Below are positions 17,007 to 27,900 of a stretch of 64,000 bases of DNA, piece after piece. Source of the DNA: Pagrus major (Eukaryota; Chordata; Actinopteri; Spariformes; Sparidae). Every line of letters begins with the position of its first letter. Position 1 is the first letter of the stretch. Position numbers and translations under genes: made by a program. The notes below the pieces were generated by a model that searched no databases, was not told where the DNA came from, and worked only from the letters and a program-made list of their open reading frames with translations. The stretch lies in NCBI RefSeq assembly GCF_040436345.1, contig NC_133238.1, positions 13,135,126 through 13,199,125 of the forward strand. The letters run 5' to 3'.

Positions 17007-18571
17007 ATGGAGGCAGGTCACATCAGTATATTGGCCTTATCACTGTCCAGTAGGGGTGCAGAACATCTCAGACGCACCAGACATCTTCAACGCTGGAGGA
17101 GGCTAGTAGGGTTATATACAGCAATGCTTCGTGCTGCACTCACTGCAGGCGTTACTGTGCAGCGACAAGTGTGGTGCCACCCGAAGAGCTACGACTGGTG
17201 GGGAAATGTAGTCCTTGGCAGTTTTGACGACGACCAATGGCTTGCTAGTTTCAGAATGGGCCGAGCAACATTTGATATGCTGACTGATCACCTACTACCA
17301 AGGCTCACACGTCTGGACACGCACCTCAGGCAGGCAATAGCGGTGGATAAACGTGTCGCAGTTACCCTGCGGTGGTCAGCCACAGGGTCAGGGTACCGCA
17401 CCTTTTTGGCATCGGTAAGGCAACGGTGTGCGTGGTTGTTGGTGAGGTGTGTACCGCCTTGACTGCTCTGCAAAAAGAGTACATCGAGTACACCCTCGCT
17501 GTGGGGCATTGACGGGATGCACATCCCGGTGATTGCACCCCAACACAACCACACCGAATACTTCAACAGAAAAGGATGGCATTCAGTTATCCTACAAGCG
17601 GTGTGTGATCATCAGTCCAGGTAACAGTTATTGTTTTTACTACTACTACTGAGCAATAGGATGCTAATCTGGAAAAAATGTCATGTTTATAGTGACTTTT
17701 GAAATGGGTCCCTGCTCATCACTGTGGGCACATCAACTCTGCAAAAACTCAAAATCTTAGTCTTATTACATTGACAGATGTTATAAGACTAAGGGGGGAA
17801 AAATTACTCCATTGACAAATTTGTCTACTTATTTCAAGAGACAATGTGCTTGAAACAAGTGAAAATTGTCTAAAAACCAGTTACTTTTTAGGTGATGACT
17901 CTTATCTTAAGAGTAATTATATTTGTTTGGACTAGAAATAAGAAATATTCTTGGTTTGATTTTGAGTCTTTGCAGTGAAAACCTAGCCTAATGAAGCATT
18001 TGAAATGGTAGCCTATTACTGTAATTAATATCCATCTGTAGTATGCAGCATAATATATAAATTAAAGTTATCATTTTTATAACTACATCTTTCTCTATCC
18101 ATGGTATGTTATCATTGCCACAGGTTCACAAACATTAATGTGGGATATCCAGGGAGTGTTCACGACTGCAGGGTGTTGCGGAACTCTGACCTTTACAGAA
18201 GAGGCGACGGGGGAACTCTCTTCCCACAAGTGTTAATGCTGCTTCTTGGTAAACATCATTTATTTGGAGCAGTCACAGTAGACATCAATTTCCATATTGT
18301 TCTATCACCTTAGGACACCGAAGTCATTTGTGGCACAGCAGTGCCCATCATGCTCCGCAGTGATCCAGCCTATCCTCTGCGTAGCTGGATCATGAAGGGA
18401 TACCCAGAGGGTAGGCTGTCAGAAGACCAACGCCACTTCAACTATAGTCTGAGCAGAGCCAGAATGACTGAGTGTTCATTTGGAAGACTTAAGAGCAGAT
18501 GGCGGTGCTTGAGCAAGCAGCTGGATGTGGACATCATGAATGTGCCTTATGTCATCACAGGTACCTACTGA
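17007..18571 (+). pseudogene. PIF/Harbinger transposase, frameshifted
   Basis: From ATG 17007: a basic N-terminus, then SYDWWGNVVLGSFDDDQWLA, FRMGRATFDMLTDHLLPRL and AVDKRVAVTLRWSATGS, the PIF/Harbinger N-terminal region. The frame shifts near 17400 (continuing FGIGKATVCVVVGEVC) and again near 17500. The catalytic residues are still visible: Asp in WGIDGMHIPV (17511-17513), Asp in GYPGSVHDCRVL (18164-18166) after an intron (donor about 17620, acceptor 18122), and Glu in TECSFGRLKSRWRCL (18470-18472). The usual residue before that Glu-motif is VVERAFGRLK, so CS for RA is a local change. Two frameshifts make it inactive unless they are sequencing errors. ORFs on the opposite strand are shadows. 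Confidence 0.7.
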
Positions 18572-19150
18572 TAACTTACTGTGTATGTCACTTATTTCTT
18601 AGCATATAGGAGCCAGCAATAACTGTTCAGTGCACAGTGCCTCTTTTGACATACATGTGACAAATAAATGTGAAACCTTATGAAACAAAAACCAAGAAGG
18701 TCTTGCAGTTTGTGAAAAATACAGACAACTAAGGAAAAAAAAAATACTGAGGCACTGTCTCCAGGTAAAAGAACATAAAGTAAATTTATTCAGAGCAAGA
18801 CAGACCTACACATATCAACCAAAGTCTTCTTCAGGGTCTGACAAACACCACATCAATTTAAATTAAATACAGGCAAGGTTAGCATTGTTTGACACAAATA
18901 CGTAAACGACACAGGGCGCTGAATGTGCAGGTCATGTCGATGTGTCAAACAAACAAGTAGTTCAGAGGAGTTTCCACTCCCAGGGGCAATGGACGGAGTT
19001 CCAGAGTGGGTTGAGAAGTGTCCAAAAGAAGTTCCACTCCCCGAGGAAGCTGGAGTTGGACTTCTGATGCTTGACACTGATGTATCAGCAGACTCAGAAT
19101 GTGTGGGCTCACCTAGGAAAACATGGATAGATACCAAGTTTGAGTTCAAG

Positions 19151-19600
19151 TGAGGTGTCTGCTGTTAGATGCAGCATATTTATACAGATGGTTTGTGTTA
19201 GGAGAGTATATTGGAATGTTAGTTGTTGTTTGGGCCTTCCTGACTTAGGTGGTCAAGGTAAACATATACCAAATGTTAGGTCAGCAGAGTCATGGAAGTC
19301 CTGGGTCAGAGGTGAAGAGACATATGGTGGGGCATCTTAAAAGAGGTGCCTCTATTCTTATCTGTCCCTCTCCTAATGTAAACCATATGTGGTAACTAAG
19401 TTTTTGACCAGAACAAGCTCGGTATATAAAAGGAGCTGTCTGTATATGTTCGCGAGAGTTTTTCATTATTCGGCTGGAGGCTCTCCAAGTAACGTGTTAC
19501 TTGATTATGATACTGAACTTATTGTAATAAATGTTATACAACTAATACAGTGACGGCGGAGTTTCTCTTCAAACATCTTCAACTGCATCGCCACAATAGA
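19151..19600 (+). mobile_element. LTR-like insertion in the Harbinger interior
   Basis: Contains a TATA box (gtatataaaagg, about 19421) followed about 90 bp later by an AATAAA signal (19527-19532) and a short CA-ending region (gcatcgccaca). This is the U3-R-U5 order of a retroelement LTR. The ends are not firmly placed and no target-site duplication or second LTR is visible, so it would be a solo LTR. No coding region is present. Confidence 0.3.
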
Positions 19601-19743
19601 CGACAAGCAGTTAAGTTACCAAGTGAAATGGGTGGCTTTAACAATTGTATTAGCTAATAGTTGTAACATAACATGATAGCAGTAACACAACGCTGAAGTT
19701 ATCTTCCAGCTTCCATCAGGAATGTCAAACCAGGACTGGATTA

Positions 19744-19908
19744 CAAAAGGAGACTCCATAGTTTCATAAAAACACATTTTCAGATTTGTGAAACCTTTAT
19801 TCTATTTGTGAAACTTATAGAATAAAAAAAGTTTCACAACTAGAATAATGGTTTAACAAATCTGAAAGTGTGTTTTCATGAAACTGGAGTCTCCTTTGAA
19901 ACCTAGTG
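19744..19908. mobile_element. hAT-type MITE with 8-bp target-site duplication
   Basis: The 165-bp element is almost entirely an inverted repeat. The left arm runs aaaaggagactccatagttt then cataaaaacacattttcaga; the right arm is its near complement, ending tggagtctcctttgaaacct agtg. It is flanked by identical ctggatta at 19736-19743 and 19909-19916, an 8-bp duplication as made by hAT transposases. There is no coding capacity. The left end is about nine bases shorter than the right. Confidence 0.7.
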
Positions 19909-21193
19909 CTGGATTAACAGGTCAGTAATGTTATTGGTGTAGGATCTGGACCTTGTCAATGCTGGAAAGAAACGTGCTAACTTCAGCGTCGTTAACAGTA
20001 ACTCGATTTGAAGCTGAGTAATTAGCACTAGCTGCAGCTAACATGCGAGCAAGTAAGTATGTAAGATAGGTTACCAATTACATTAGCCAGTACACAGCAG
20101 TTTAACCTAGCTAACTAACGTTACTCACCTGCATTGCTGCTATTCAAATCCTCCTCGCCTTCTTCGTTGAAACAGAGCTGTCCAGCACCATCAGTGGGCA
20201 AACACTGGGCTTGTCCCCAAGGATGCTGTCTAATAAGTCATAAAAAGGGGAAATTGTTTCGCCCTGCCCCACTTGTTGTTGCAATCCTTGATCTCTTTAT
20301 ATTTTGTTTTTAAACTTTTTATCTTCCTCTGGCACTGCAGCCACGTCCGCCTGAATCCCCTCTCTCAAATAACGCAAAATACTTTCATAAAATCGACTTA
20401 TTGCGATACATGCCCTCGAGCTTCGCTTGAACAGAGCCATCTCCCCACAGACTAATGAGGCATTTTGTTTTGTCCTCTGTCCAAGGACTGATGTTTTCTA
20501 CGTCTTCCACTGACTGCTCCATTCCGTTGATACCAGTAACGTTAGCTCCACAACTTGAAATCCGCGGGCGGTCTGGCGCATTGGGTCTGGCGTCGCGTAG
20601 AGTGACGTCAAGGACAGTCAAAACTGATCTGTGTGTTTGGAGCTGTTCAGACTGAGATGCATCTGTTCAAATGCGATTTGAAACTACCTCCCAGAGGTGG
20701 TTTCGATCCGGTTTACAAAAATTGGATTTCATGTGATTTGTGACTGTTCAGACTTCAAAAGAGGCATCCAGTTCCAATCTGGATGGGCTAAAAATCGGAT
20801 TTTGGCTGGCAGTCTGAACGCGGCAAAAGTGTCTGGCCAGCAGATCTCTCTCTCTCTCCATCCCTCCCTTTTTTGTTTGAAAACATCATTTATATGCCAG
20901 AAAACTGTCTGGATTTTAGAGTTGTATCAGCATTTATGGGTAGTCTTGACAAAGGAATTGTTTTAGATTGTTTACTGTATAAACCACTTTGCACAATATA
21001 GATGTGATTTAAAAAACAGCCTCATTTGCGAAATAGATTTTGATAAGTTAAACCACAATAAGAAATGTATGGAAAGGCTTGGTTTTGGACTGAGTGTATC
21101 AAAGCACAAAGCAAAAGTTATAAAGCAATTTTCTTTATTTGTAATTGTGAGTACATAGAACATTTTTCTTGGGGGCCAATACTTTCACTGAAG

Positions 21194-21579
21194 TACGGGA
21201 CCCGTGTACTTCACCACTGTTGGTGTAATGTACTGGACAAGCTTCGATGTCATATTGGTAAAACATTACTATTGCCTACCCTCAGACAAAATTGTGGGAA
21301 ACAATGGTCTCTGCGCTGGGACCGGATGAGACTAAAGAGCCATGAGGAAAATCCTAAAATACAACTTCCTTTCAACCTTCAGAAAAAGGCCAAAGACAGA
21401 AATGCCAACCTCTGGCAAAAAGCTGGAGGGAGGGAATTCATTGTCAAGTCTTTTCTTGATCATGGTTTTGGTAAAGTAGGCGAAAAGGTTTCTTCTGAGC
21501 AGTGGTCCTCAATTTCACTGGCCATTTTTGAAGGTACAATATACTATGTACATAACATCTTGTAATTCTTTTGTTTCAG
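21194..21579 (+). pseudogene. WQKAGG gene fragment, copy 3
   Basis: One open frame runs through RCHIGKTLLLPTLRQNCGKQ, then ANLWQKAGGREFIVKSFLDH and EQWSSISLAIFEG, so this is the best-preserved version of the exon. It then passes directly into acaatatactatgtacataa and the tttgtttcag acceptor that in copy 1 lie about 450 bp further on (855-900). The copy has thus lost the intervening exons. Immediately after the acceptor comes LINE sequence. The ORF extends upstream to an ATG at 21065, but that part is probably fortuitous. Confidence 0.45.
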
Positions 21580-22140
21580 TAACTCCCTGGATAGACACCA
21601 CTGTCCGCGTCATGTTCTTCGACTTCTCCAGCGCCTTAAACACCATCCAGCCCAGGCTGCTGAAGCCAAGGTGGACTTCAAGAGGAACAAGCCCCCACCC
21701 TCTTAAGTCTGCATTGGTGGGACAGATGTGGAAATAGTGCAATCATACAAATACCTGGGTGTTGTGCTAGACAATAAACCTGCGTGGTCCACAAACATGG
21801 AGGCAATCTACATGAAGGGCCTGAGCCAGCTTTACTTCCTGAGGAGGCTCAGGTCCTTTAATGTCTGCAACCAGATGCTCCTGGGGTGCAGGCATCAAAG
21901 CGAAGGATGCCAACAGACTGAATAAACTCATCAAGAAGGCAGAGTCTGTTGTTGTCTACCTCAGTATTTAATTTTTTTCATTTTATTCCATTTTACTTTA
22001 CTACCTCTTATCTTTTTTTATAGCTACTTTGGCATTTTATTGTATTCTATTGTTTCTATATCTGTCCTTGTATTTTGATTGTATTTGAATGTACCCACTG
22101 CTACAATAACTGTATTAGTCCCTGAAGGGAAATTAGGTTA
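21580..22140 (+). mobile_element. Internally deleted LINE fragment
   Basis: RT motif A is recognisable (VRVMFFDFSSALNTIQPRLL). The sequence then jumps to KVDFKRNKPPPS and VEIVQSYKYLGVVLDNKPAW, AIYMKGLSQLYFLRRLRSFN, which lie well beyond the active site, so the YxDD region is deleted. A second deletion precedes IKAKDANRLNKLIKKAESV. The 3' part is T-rich and ends near cctgaagggaaatta, similar to fish L2/Rex-type tails. It is a different LINE lineage or subfamily from the one at 1.8-2.8 kb. Confidence 0.65.
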
Positions 22141-22189
22141 TCTAGTTAAGCTTTTGATTAAAAAAAGCCACTAAACTGATTTCATGTTG

Positions 22190-22904
22190 TAGCAGTCAAT
22201 TGTTTGACTGCAATTTTTTCTTGTTTGGGCTGATTTTCCCTCTGGACTAATCACAGGCAATTCAGGGCACCTGTGCACAGGTGGAGAGACGGACTCCTGA
22301 TTTGAGGAGTAGAAGCAGCACACCGGTGGCTCTCACCCTCATACTGAATCTGCCCCTGGCCCATGCTGAATCACCCCCTTTCCAAGAACCTCATTCCCCT
22401 TAGATTGTCAGCCAAAACTCTGGTCTATTTGGGCCCCATTTGTCTGAGCTGCCCACATCTTTAGTGGGGAAACTTTTTTTGGGGAACCCTTTAAAGCCCA
22501 GGCCCCTTTACACCTTTGCTTTACTATTTTATTTCACTGGGGCCTGTAGAAGAGGCATTTTTTTATTACACCCAAAAGTAGTATTTGTTCATTTGTGGGT
22601 TTATTGTCCTAGTAGGGCATTCCCCTAGTTATGTTTTTTGTTTATATTTTTATGTGGGTTGGGCTGACCTGTAGGCAATTTACAGCCAGTACTGCCACAA
22701 TGTAGCACACTTTTTTGATTGCCAACTGATGGTGTTGATTCTCTGAAGACACACAACCAACTGAGAAGGCGAACTGCAACCCCCTTATAGTCTCCCAGGT
22801 TACTGATTGCAGTCAGCTGAGGAAGAGCATCACAGGTGCAACCAATAGCTCCTGATGACCTAGATCTTGAGAAATCCGTCAACAGGACCCACTGACTCGA
22901 ATTC
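22190..22904. other. Unassigned single-copy-looking stretch before the satellite
   Basis: No feature recognised. It contains a 93-codon minus-strand ORF (22906-22625; GAIGCTCDALPQLTAISNLG within it) without a known domain, and a few T-rich segments. The ORF's start lies exactly at the satellite boundary. Similarly, 20840-21190 shows nothing I can identify. Confidence 0.25.
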
Positions 22905-22910
22905 AATGCA

Positions 22911-23278
22911 GAAACGCTTTTTTCAATAGCTTCCAGGTCTTTGGACCGATTGACTCGAAATTGCTCCCAAATGTGGTCCTATACTGGCTGAACAAGACAG
23001 AGCAGTTCCCATTGGATTCTGGTGGAATTTGTATTTTTGGTGAATATTTTAGTGAAAAGTCACCATTTTTCATGAAAACGTCGGACGCTTTTTTCAATAG
23101 CTTCCAGGTCTTTGGACCGATTGACTCGAAATTGCTCCCAAATGTGGTCCTATACTGGCTGAACAAGACACAGCAGTTCCCATTGGATTCTGGTGGAATT
23201 TGTATTTTTGGTGAATATTTGGGTGAAAAGTCGCCATTTTTCATGAAAACGTCGGACGCTTTTTTCAATAGCTTCCAG
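22911..23278 (+). repeat. 171-bp satellite array, left end before the transposon insertion
   Basis: Just over two monomers. The spacing between successive cgcttttttcaatagc motifs (22915, 23086, 23257) is exactly 171 bp. Consensus landmarks are gcttccaggtctttggaccg, attgactcgaaattgctccc, aaatgtggtcctatactggc, cccattggattctggtggaa and tttgtatttttggtgaatat. The array begins abruptly at about 22911 and is cut at 23278 by a Harbinger element. Confidence 0.95.
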
Positions 23279-23609
23279 GGGCCTCATGTATCAATGTTGC
23301 GTACGCACAAAAACGTGGCGTACGTCATTTTCCACGCCAACGGTCAGATGTATCAAAAGTGAAATGACCGTGGAAATGTGCGGTGCCCCACGCCAGCTTC
23401 ATGGCTGGCGTACGCACGTTTCTACAGCTATTGTTCCTTTGGCGACACGTTGAGGTGATGCTGGGAAACTGTTGATTATGTGAAAACAATTAGTCCTCAG
23501 AGTAATGTGCACATCAGAGACACATTAATGGACAATTAACACACACGTGTTTGCAATCATATGGATGGATATAAAAGCATGCGCAAAGTGATGAAAAAAT
23601 GGCTTAACA

Positions 23610-24207
23610 ATGGCAGCTTTGGCCTTGTTAGAAGACATCGCAAATGGTAATGTCAGACGTGAGAGGGTGTTTAGAGAACGGGAAGATCTGTTGGCAAATG
23701 ACGACAACTGGCTCATGAGTCGTTTTAGGTTGCCGAGGCCAGTGTTACTGGAGCTGAATTGGGATCGTAAGAATGTCATCCAGGTACATCAAATTCCCAT
23801 ACAATGCTGTTGAACAGGCCAACATAAAAGTGCAATTTGCAGCAAGAGCCGGTGTCCGTAATGTAATCGGAGCTATTGACTGCACACATGTTGCTATAAA
23901 AGCGCCATCACAGGATGAATTTGTTTTTGTCAACAGGAAACATTTTCATTCAATTAATGTTCAAATAATATGTGATGCGCAAATGCAGCTCACCAACATC
24001 GTGGCAAGGTGGCCTGGTTCAACGCATGACTCGTTCATTCTTACCAATAGCATGGTTGGTAACAGGCTGGAGGCTGGCACGGTGCGCGATGGGTGGCTTC
24101 CCGGTGATCAAATAATGTATCGGTTTAATTGCGCCCCGAATGTAAACCAGCACAATGCCCATTTGGGCACGTGCATTCAAATATATGCATTTGTTTTTCC
24201 CTGGTGA
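23610..24207 (+). pseudogene. HARBI1-like Harbinger transposase, internally deleted
   Basis: The N-terminal piece from ATG 23610 reads RRERVFREREDLLANDDNWL and SRFRLPRPVLLELN and then drops out. A second frame (from 23773) resumes SSRYIKFPYNAVEQANIKVQ and VIGAIDCTHVAIKAPSQDEF, with the first catalytic Asp in IDCTHV and the second in RWPGSTHDSF. The segment between (helix-turn-helix region) is missing and the frame changes. After GTVRDGWLPGD the sequence no longer matches, so the third catalytic residue (Glu of the ERxxGxLK motif) is lost. The element is non-autonomous. Confidence 0.75.
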
Positions 24208-24414
24208 AAATAGAGCGGCAAAGCTGTCTAACAAGCCCTTTATTGTCTCCTTGTGTTCAGTATTTGTGTCAATAAACGCGTGCGTAAAGTTGGAAATGTC
24301 ACACTGCAGTAGCCACGGCGCACTTCTGCAGTCATTAATATAAGTGCGATCAGTCTTGTCAATCCTTGTAATGAAGTTGTTTTGTCCTTCTGTTTGTTTC
24401 CCACTAACGGTAGC

Positions 24415-24417
24415 ATA

Positions 24418-24476
<59 letters not shown>

Positions 24477-24501
24477 TTATTATTATTATTATATTATTTA
24501 T
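24415..24501. repeat. (ATT)n microsatellite inside the Harbinger element
   Basis: About 28 ATT/TTA triplets with one TTT interruption. An ORF with a long tyrosine run over this block is an artefact. Confidence 0.95.
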
Positions 24502-24975
24502 TTTTTTCCAGTGAGTGTGCGCTCCTCCGACAACACAGCGTTCACTGCCTCACACACAAGCTCCCACTCACATTTCTTTTTTTGGTGTTTATCCCTGACG
24601 AGAGGCCAAATGATACAGATCTTCGTGTCTCGACTTCATTTAATAGCGTTTCGAGCTCAGACTCGGTGAAGTTGCGCTTCTTCCCTTTACTCATGGTGTA
24701 AATCTGATGGTGCAGAGAGGGGAATCCCCGGTGCAGGCCCTATTTAAATTAATTTGCATATTTAAAAGGGGGCGTGGACAGGGAGGGGTTTAGCACTTCT
24801 ACATGTGCGCTCAATTCCACGTTGATTGGGATGTACAAAGGAAAAGTGCTTGGATCCATGCTTACGCACACTTTGATACATCTGATTTTTTTTGTGCGTA
24901 CGACAGTTTCTGGATTCTAGCGTACGCCATGTTTCAGTAGGAAATCCACGCAAGTCTTAGTACATGAGGCCCCAG

Positions 24976-27900
24976 GTCTTTTGACCGATTGACTCGAAAT
25001 TGCTACCAAATGTGGTCCTATACTGGCTGAACGAGACACAGCAGTCCCCATCGGATTCCGGTGAAATTTGTATTTTTGGTGAATATTTTAGTGAAAAGTC
25101 ACCATTTTCCATGAAAACGTCGGACGCTTTTTTCAATAGCTTCCAGGTCTTTTGACCGATTCACTCGAAATTGCTCCCAAATGTGCTCCTATACTGGCTG
25201 AACAAGACACAGCAGTTCCCATTGGATTCTGGTGGAATTTGTATTTTTGGTGAATATTTGAGTGAAAAGTGTCTATTTTTCATGAAAACGTTGGACGCTT
25301 TTTTCAATAGCTTCCAGGTCTTTTGACCGATTCACTCGAAATTTCTCCCAAATGTGGTCCTATACTGGCTGAACAAGACACAGCAGTTCCCATTGGATTC
25401 TGGTGGAATTTGTATTTTTGGTGAATATTTGAGTGAAAAGTGTCTATTTTTCATGAAAACGTCGGACGCTTTTTTCAATAGCTTCCAGGTCTTTTGACCG
25501 ATTGACTCGAAATTGCTACCAAATGTGGTCCTATACTGGCTGAATGAGACACAGTAGTTCCCATTGGATTCTGGTGGAATTTGTATTTTTGGTGAATATT
25601 TGAGTGAAAAGTGACCATTTTTCATGAACAGGTCTTTTGACCGATTGACTCGAAATTGCTGCCAAATGTGGTCCTATACTGGCTGAACAAGACAGAGCAG
25701 TTCCCATTGGATTCTGGTGGAATTTGTATTTTTGGTGAATATTTGAGTGAAAAGTGTCTATTTTTCATGAAAACGTCGGACGCTTTTTTCAATAGCTTCC
25801 AGGTCTTTTGACCGATTCACTCGAAATTGCTCCCAAATGTGGTCCTATACTGGCTGAACAAGACACAGCAGTTCCCATTGGATTCTGGTGGAATTTGTAT
25901 TTTTGGTGAATATTTTAGTGAAAAGTCGCCATTTTTCATGAAAACGTCGGACGCTTTTTTCAATAGCTTCCAGGTCTTTTGACCGATTGACTCGAAATTC
26001 CTCCCAAATGTGGTTCTATACTGGCTGAACAAGACACAGCAGTTCCCATTGGATTCTGGTGGAATTTGTATTTTTGGTGAATATTTGAGTGAAAAGTGTC
26101 TATTTTTCATGAAAACGTCGGACGCTTTTTTCAATAGCTTCCATGTCTTTTGACCGATTGACTCGAAATTGCTCCCAAATGTGGTCCCATACTGGCTGAA
26201 CAAGACACAGCAGTTCCCATTGGATTCTTGTGGAATTTGTATTTTTGGTGAATATTTGAGTGAAAAGTGTCCATTTTTCATGAAAACGCCGGACGCTTTT
26301 TTCAATAGCTTCCAGGTCTTTGGACCGATTGACTCGAAATTGCTCCCAAATGTGGTCCTATACTGGCTGAACGAGACACAGCAGTTCCCATTGGATTCTG
26401 GTGGAATTTGTATTTTTGGTGAATATTTGAGTGAAAAGTCACCATTTTTCATGAAAACGTCGGACGCTTTTTTCAATAGCTTCCATGTCTTTTGACCGAT
26501 TGACTCGAAATTGCTCCCAAATGTGGTCGGCCATTTTTTATCAAAACGTTTGACGGTTATTTCAATGGCTTCCAGGTCTTTTGACTGATTGACTCAACAT
26601 TTCTCCCAAATGTGGTCCTATACTAGCTGAACGAGACACAGCAGTTCCCATTGGATTCTGGTGGAATTTGTATTTTTGGTGAATATTTGAGTGAAAAGTG
26701 TCCATTTTTCATGAAAACGCCGGACGTTTTTTCAATAGCTTCCAGGTCTTTGGACCGATTGACTCGAAATTGCTCCCAAATGTGGTCCTATACTGGCTGA
26801 ACAAGACACAGCAGTTCCCATTGGATTCTGGTGGAATTTGTATTTTTGGTGAATATTTTAGTGAAAAGTCGCCATTTTTCATGAAAACGTCGGACGCTTT
26901 TTTCAATAGCTTCCAGGTCTTTTGACCGATTCACTCGAAATTGCTCCCAAATGTGGTCCTATACTGGCTGAACGAGACAGATCAGTTCCCATTGGATTCT
27001 GGTGGAATTTGTATTTTTGGTGAATATTTTAGTGAAAAGTCACCATTTTTCATGCAAACGTCGGACGCTTTTTTCAATAGCTTCCAGGTCTTTTGACCGA
27101 TTGACTCGAAATTGCTCCCAAATATGGTCCTATACTGGCTGAACAAGACACAGCAGTTCCCATTGGATTCTGGTGGAATTTGTATTTTTGGTGAATATTT
27201 TAGTGAAAAGTCGCCATTTTTCATGAAAACGTCGGACGCTTTTTTCAATAGCTTCCAGGTCTTTTGACCGATTGACTCGAAATTCCTCCCAAATGTGGTT
27301 CTATACTGGCTGAACAAGACACAGCAGTTCCCATTGGATTCTGGTGGAATTTGTATTTTTGGTGAATATTTGAGTGAAAAGTGTCTATTTTTCATGAAAA
27401 CGTCGGACGCTTTTTTCAATAGCTTCCATGTCTTTTGACCGATTGACTCGAAATTGCTCCCAAATGTGGTCCCATACTGGCTGAACAAGACACAGCAGTT
27501 CCCATTGGATTCTTGTGGAATTTGTATTTTTGGTGAATATTTGAGTGAAAAGTGTCCATTTTTCATGAAAACGCCGGACGCTTTTTTCAATAGCTTCCAG
27601 GTCTTTGGACCGATTGACTCGAAATTGCTCCCAAATGTGGTCCTATACTGGCTGAACGAGACACAGCAGTTCCCATTGGATTCTGGTGGAATTTGTATTT
27701 TTGGTGAATATTTGAGTGAAAAGTCACCATTTTTCATGAAAACGTCGGACGCTTTTTTCAATAGCTTCCATGTCTTTTGACCGATTGACTCGAAATTGCT
27801 CCCAAATGTGGTCGGCCATTTTTTATCAAAACGTTTGACGGTTATTTCAATGGCTTCCAGGTCTTTTGACTGATTGACTCAACATTTCTCCCAAATGTGG

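Larger units (their letters stand above)
18890..20522 (-). pseudogene. Harbinger Myb-like (trihelix) accessory protein, two exons
   Basis: Exon 1 starts at ATG 20522 and reads SPWTEDKTKCLISLWGDGSV then AKLEGMYRNKSI. This is the first helix region of a Myb/SANT-like trihelix domain (W-T-x-D/E-x-x-x-x-L-I-x-x-W-G). After a one-base shift near 20385 it continues ILRYLREGIQADVAAVPEED, KDCNNKWGRAK and LLDSILGDKPSVCPLMVLDS, again typical. A donor (gcag|gtgagt, about 20127) leads to exon 2 near 19116 (acceptor ttttcctag), a Ser/Thr-rich linker EPTHSESADTSVSSIRSPT. A minus-strand AATAAA at 18785-18790 may be the polyadenylation signal. In Harbinger elements this protein binds the transposon ends and imports the transposase. 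Confidence 0.6.
16757..20824 (+). mobile_element. PIF/Harbinger transposon with transposase and Myb-like genes
   Basis: Terminal inverted repeats: left end gccgcattcagactgcaggc (16757), right end ggctggcagtctgaacgcgg c (ending 20824). They match over about 20 bp with two or three differences. Flanks aaa on both sides could be the 3-bp target duplication. Subterminal regions on both sides share further sequences such as aaatcggatt and gttcagactg. Inside are a plus-strand transposase (17007-18571) and a minus-strand Myb-like gene (20522 to about 18890), the two-gene organisation usual for Harbingers. Both genes have frameshifts. The left end lies three bases after the stop codon of the Ulp1/AP-2-like gene. 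Two later insertions (19151-19600, 19744-19908) sit in the intron of the Myb-like gene. Confidence 0.75.
23279..24972 (+). mobile_element. PIF/Harbinger transposon inserted in the satellite
   Basis: Perfect 12-bp terminal inverted repeats GGGCCTCATGTA / TACATGAGGCCC with similar subterminal sequences (tgcgtacgcacaaaaa near the left, cgtacgacag and gtgcgta near the right). It is flanked by a 3-bp target duplication CAG (23276-23278 and 24973-24975), as expected for Harbinger. Removing it restores a continuous satellite monomer (gcttccag|gtcttttgaccg). It is 1694 bp long and encodes a broken transposase (23610-24207). A long ATT microsatellite (24415-24501) lies in the right half. Confidence 0.85.

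Noticed and set aside
24382..24669. ORF with a long tyrosine run
   Set aside because: Translation of the ATT microsatellite inside the Harbinger element.
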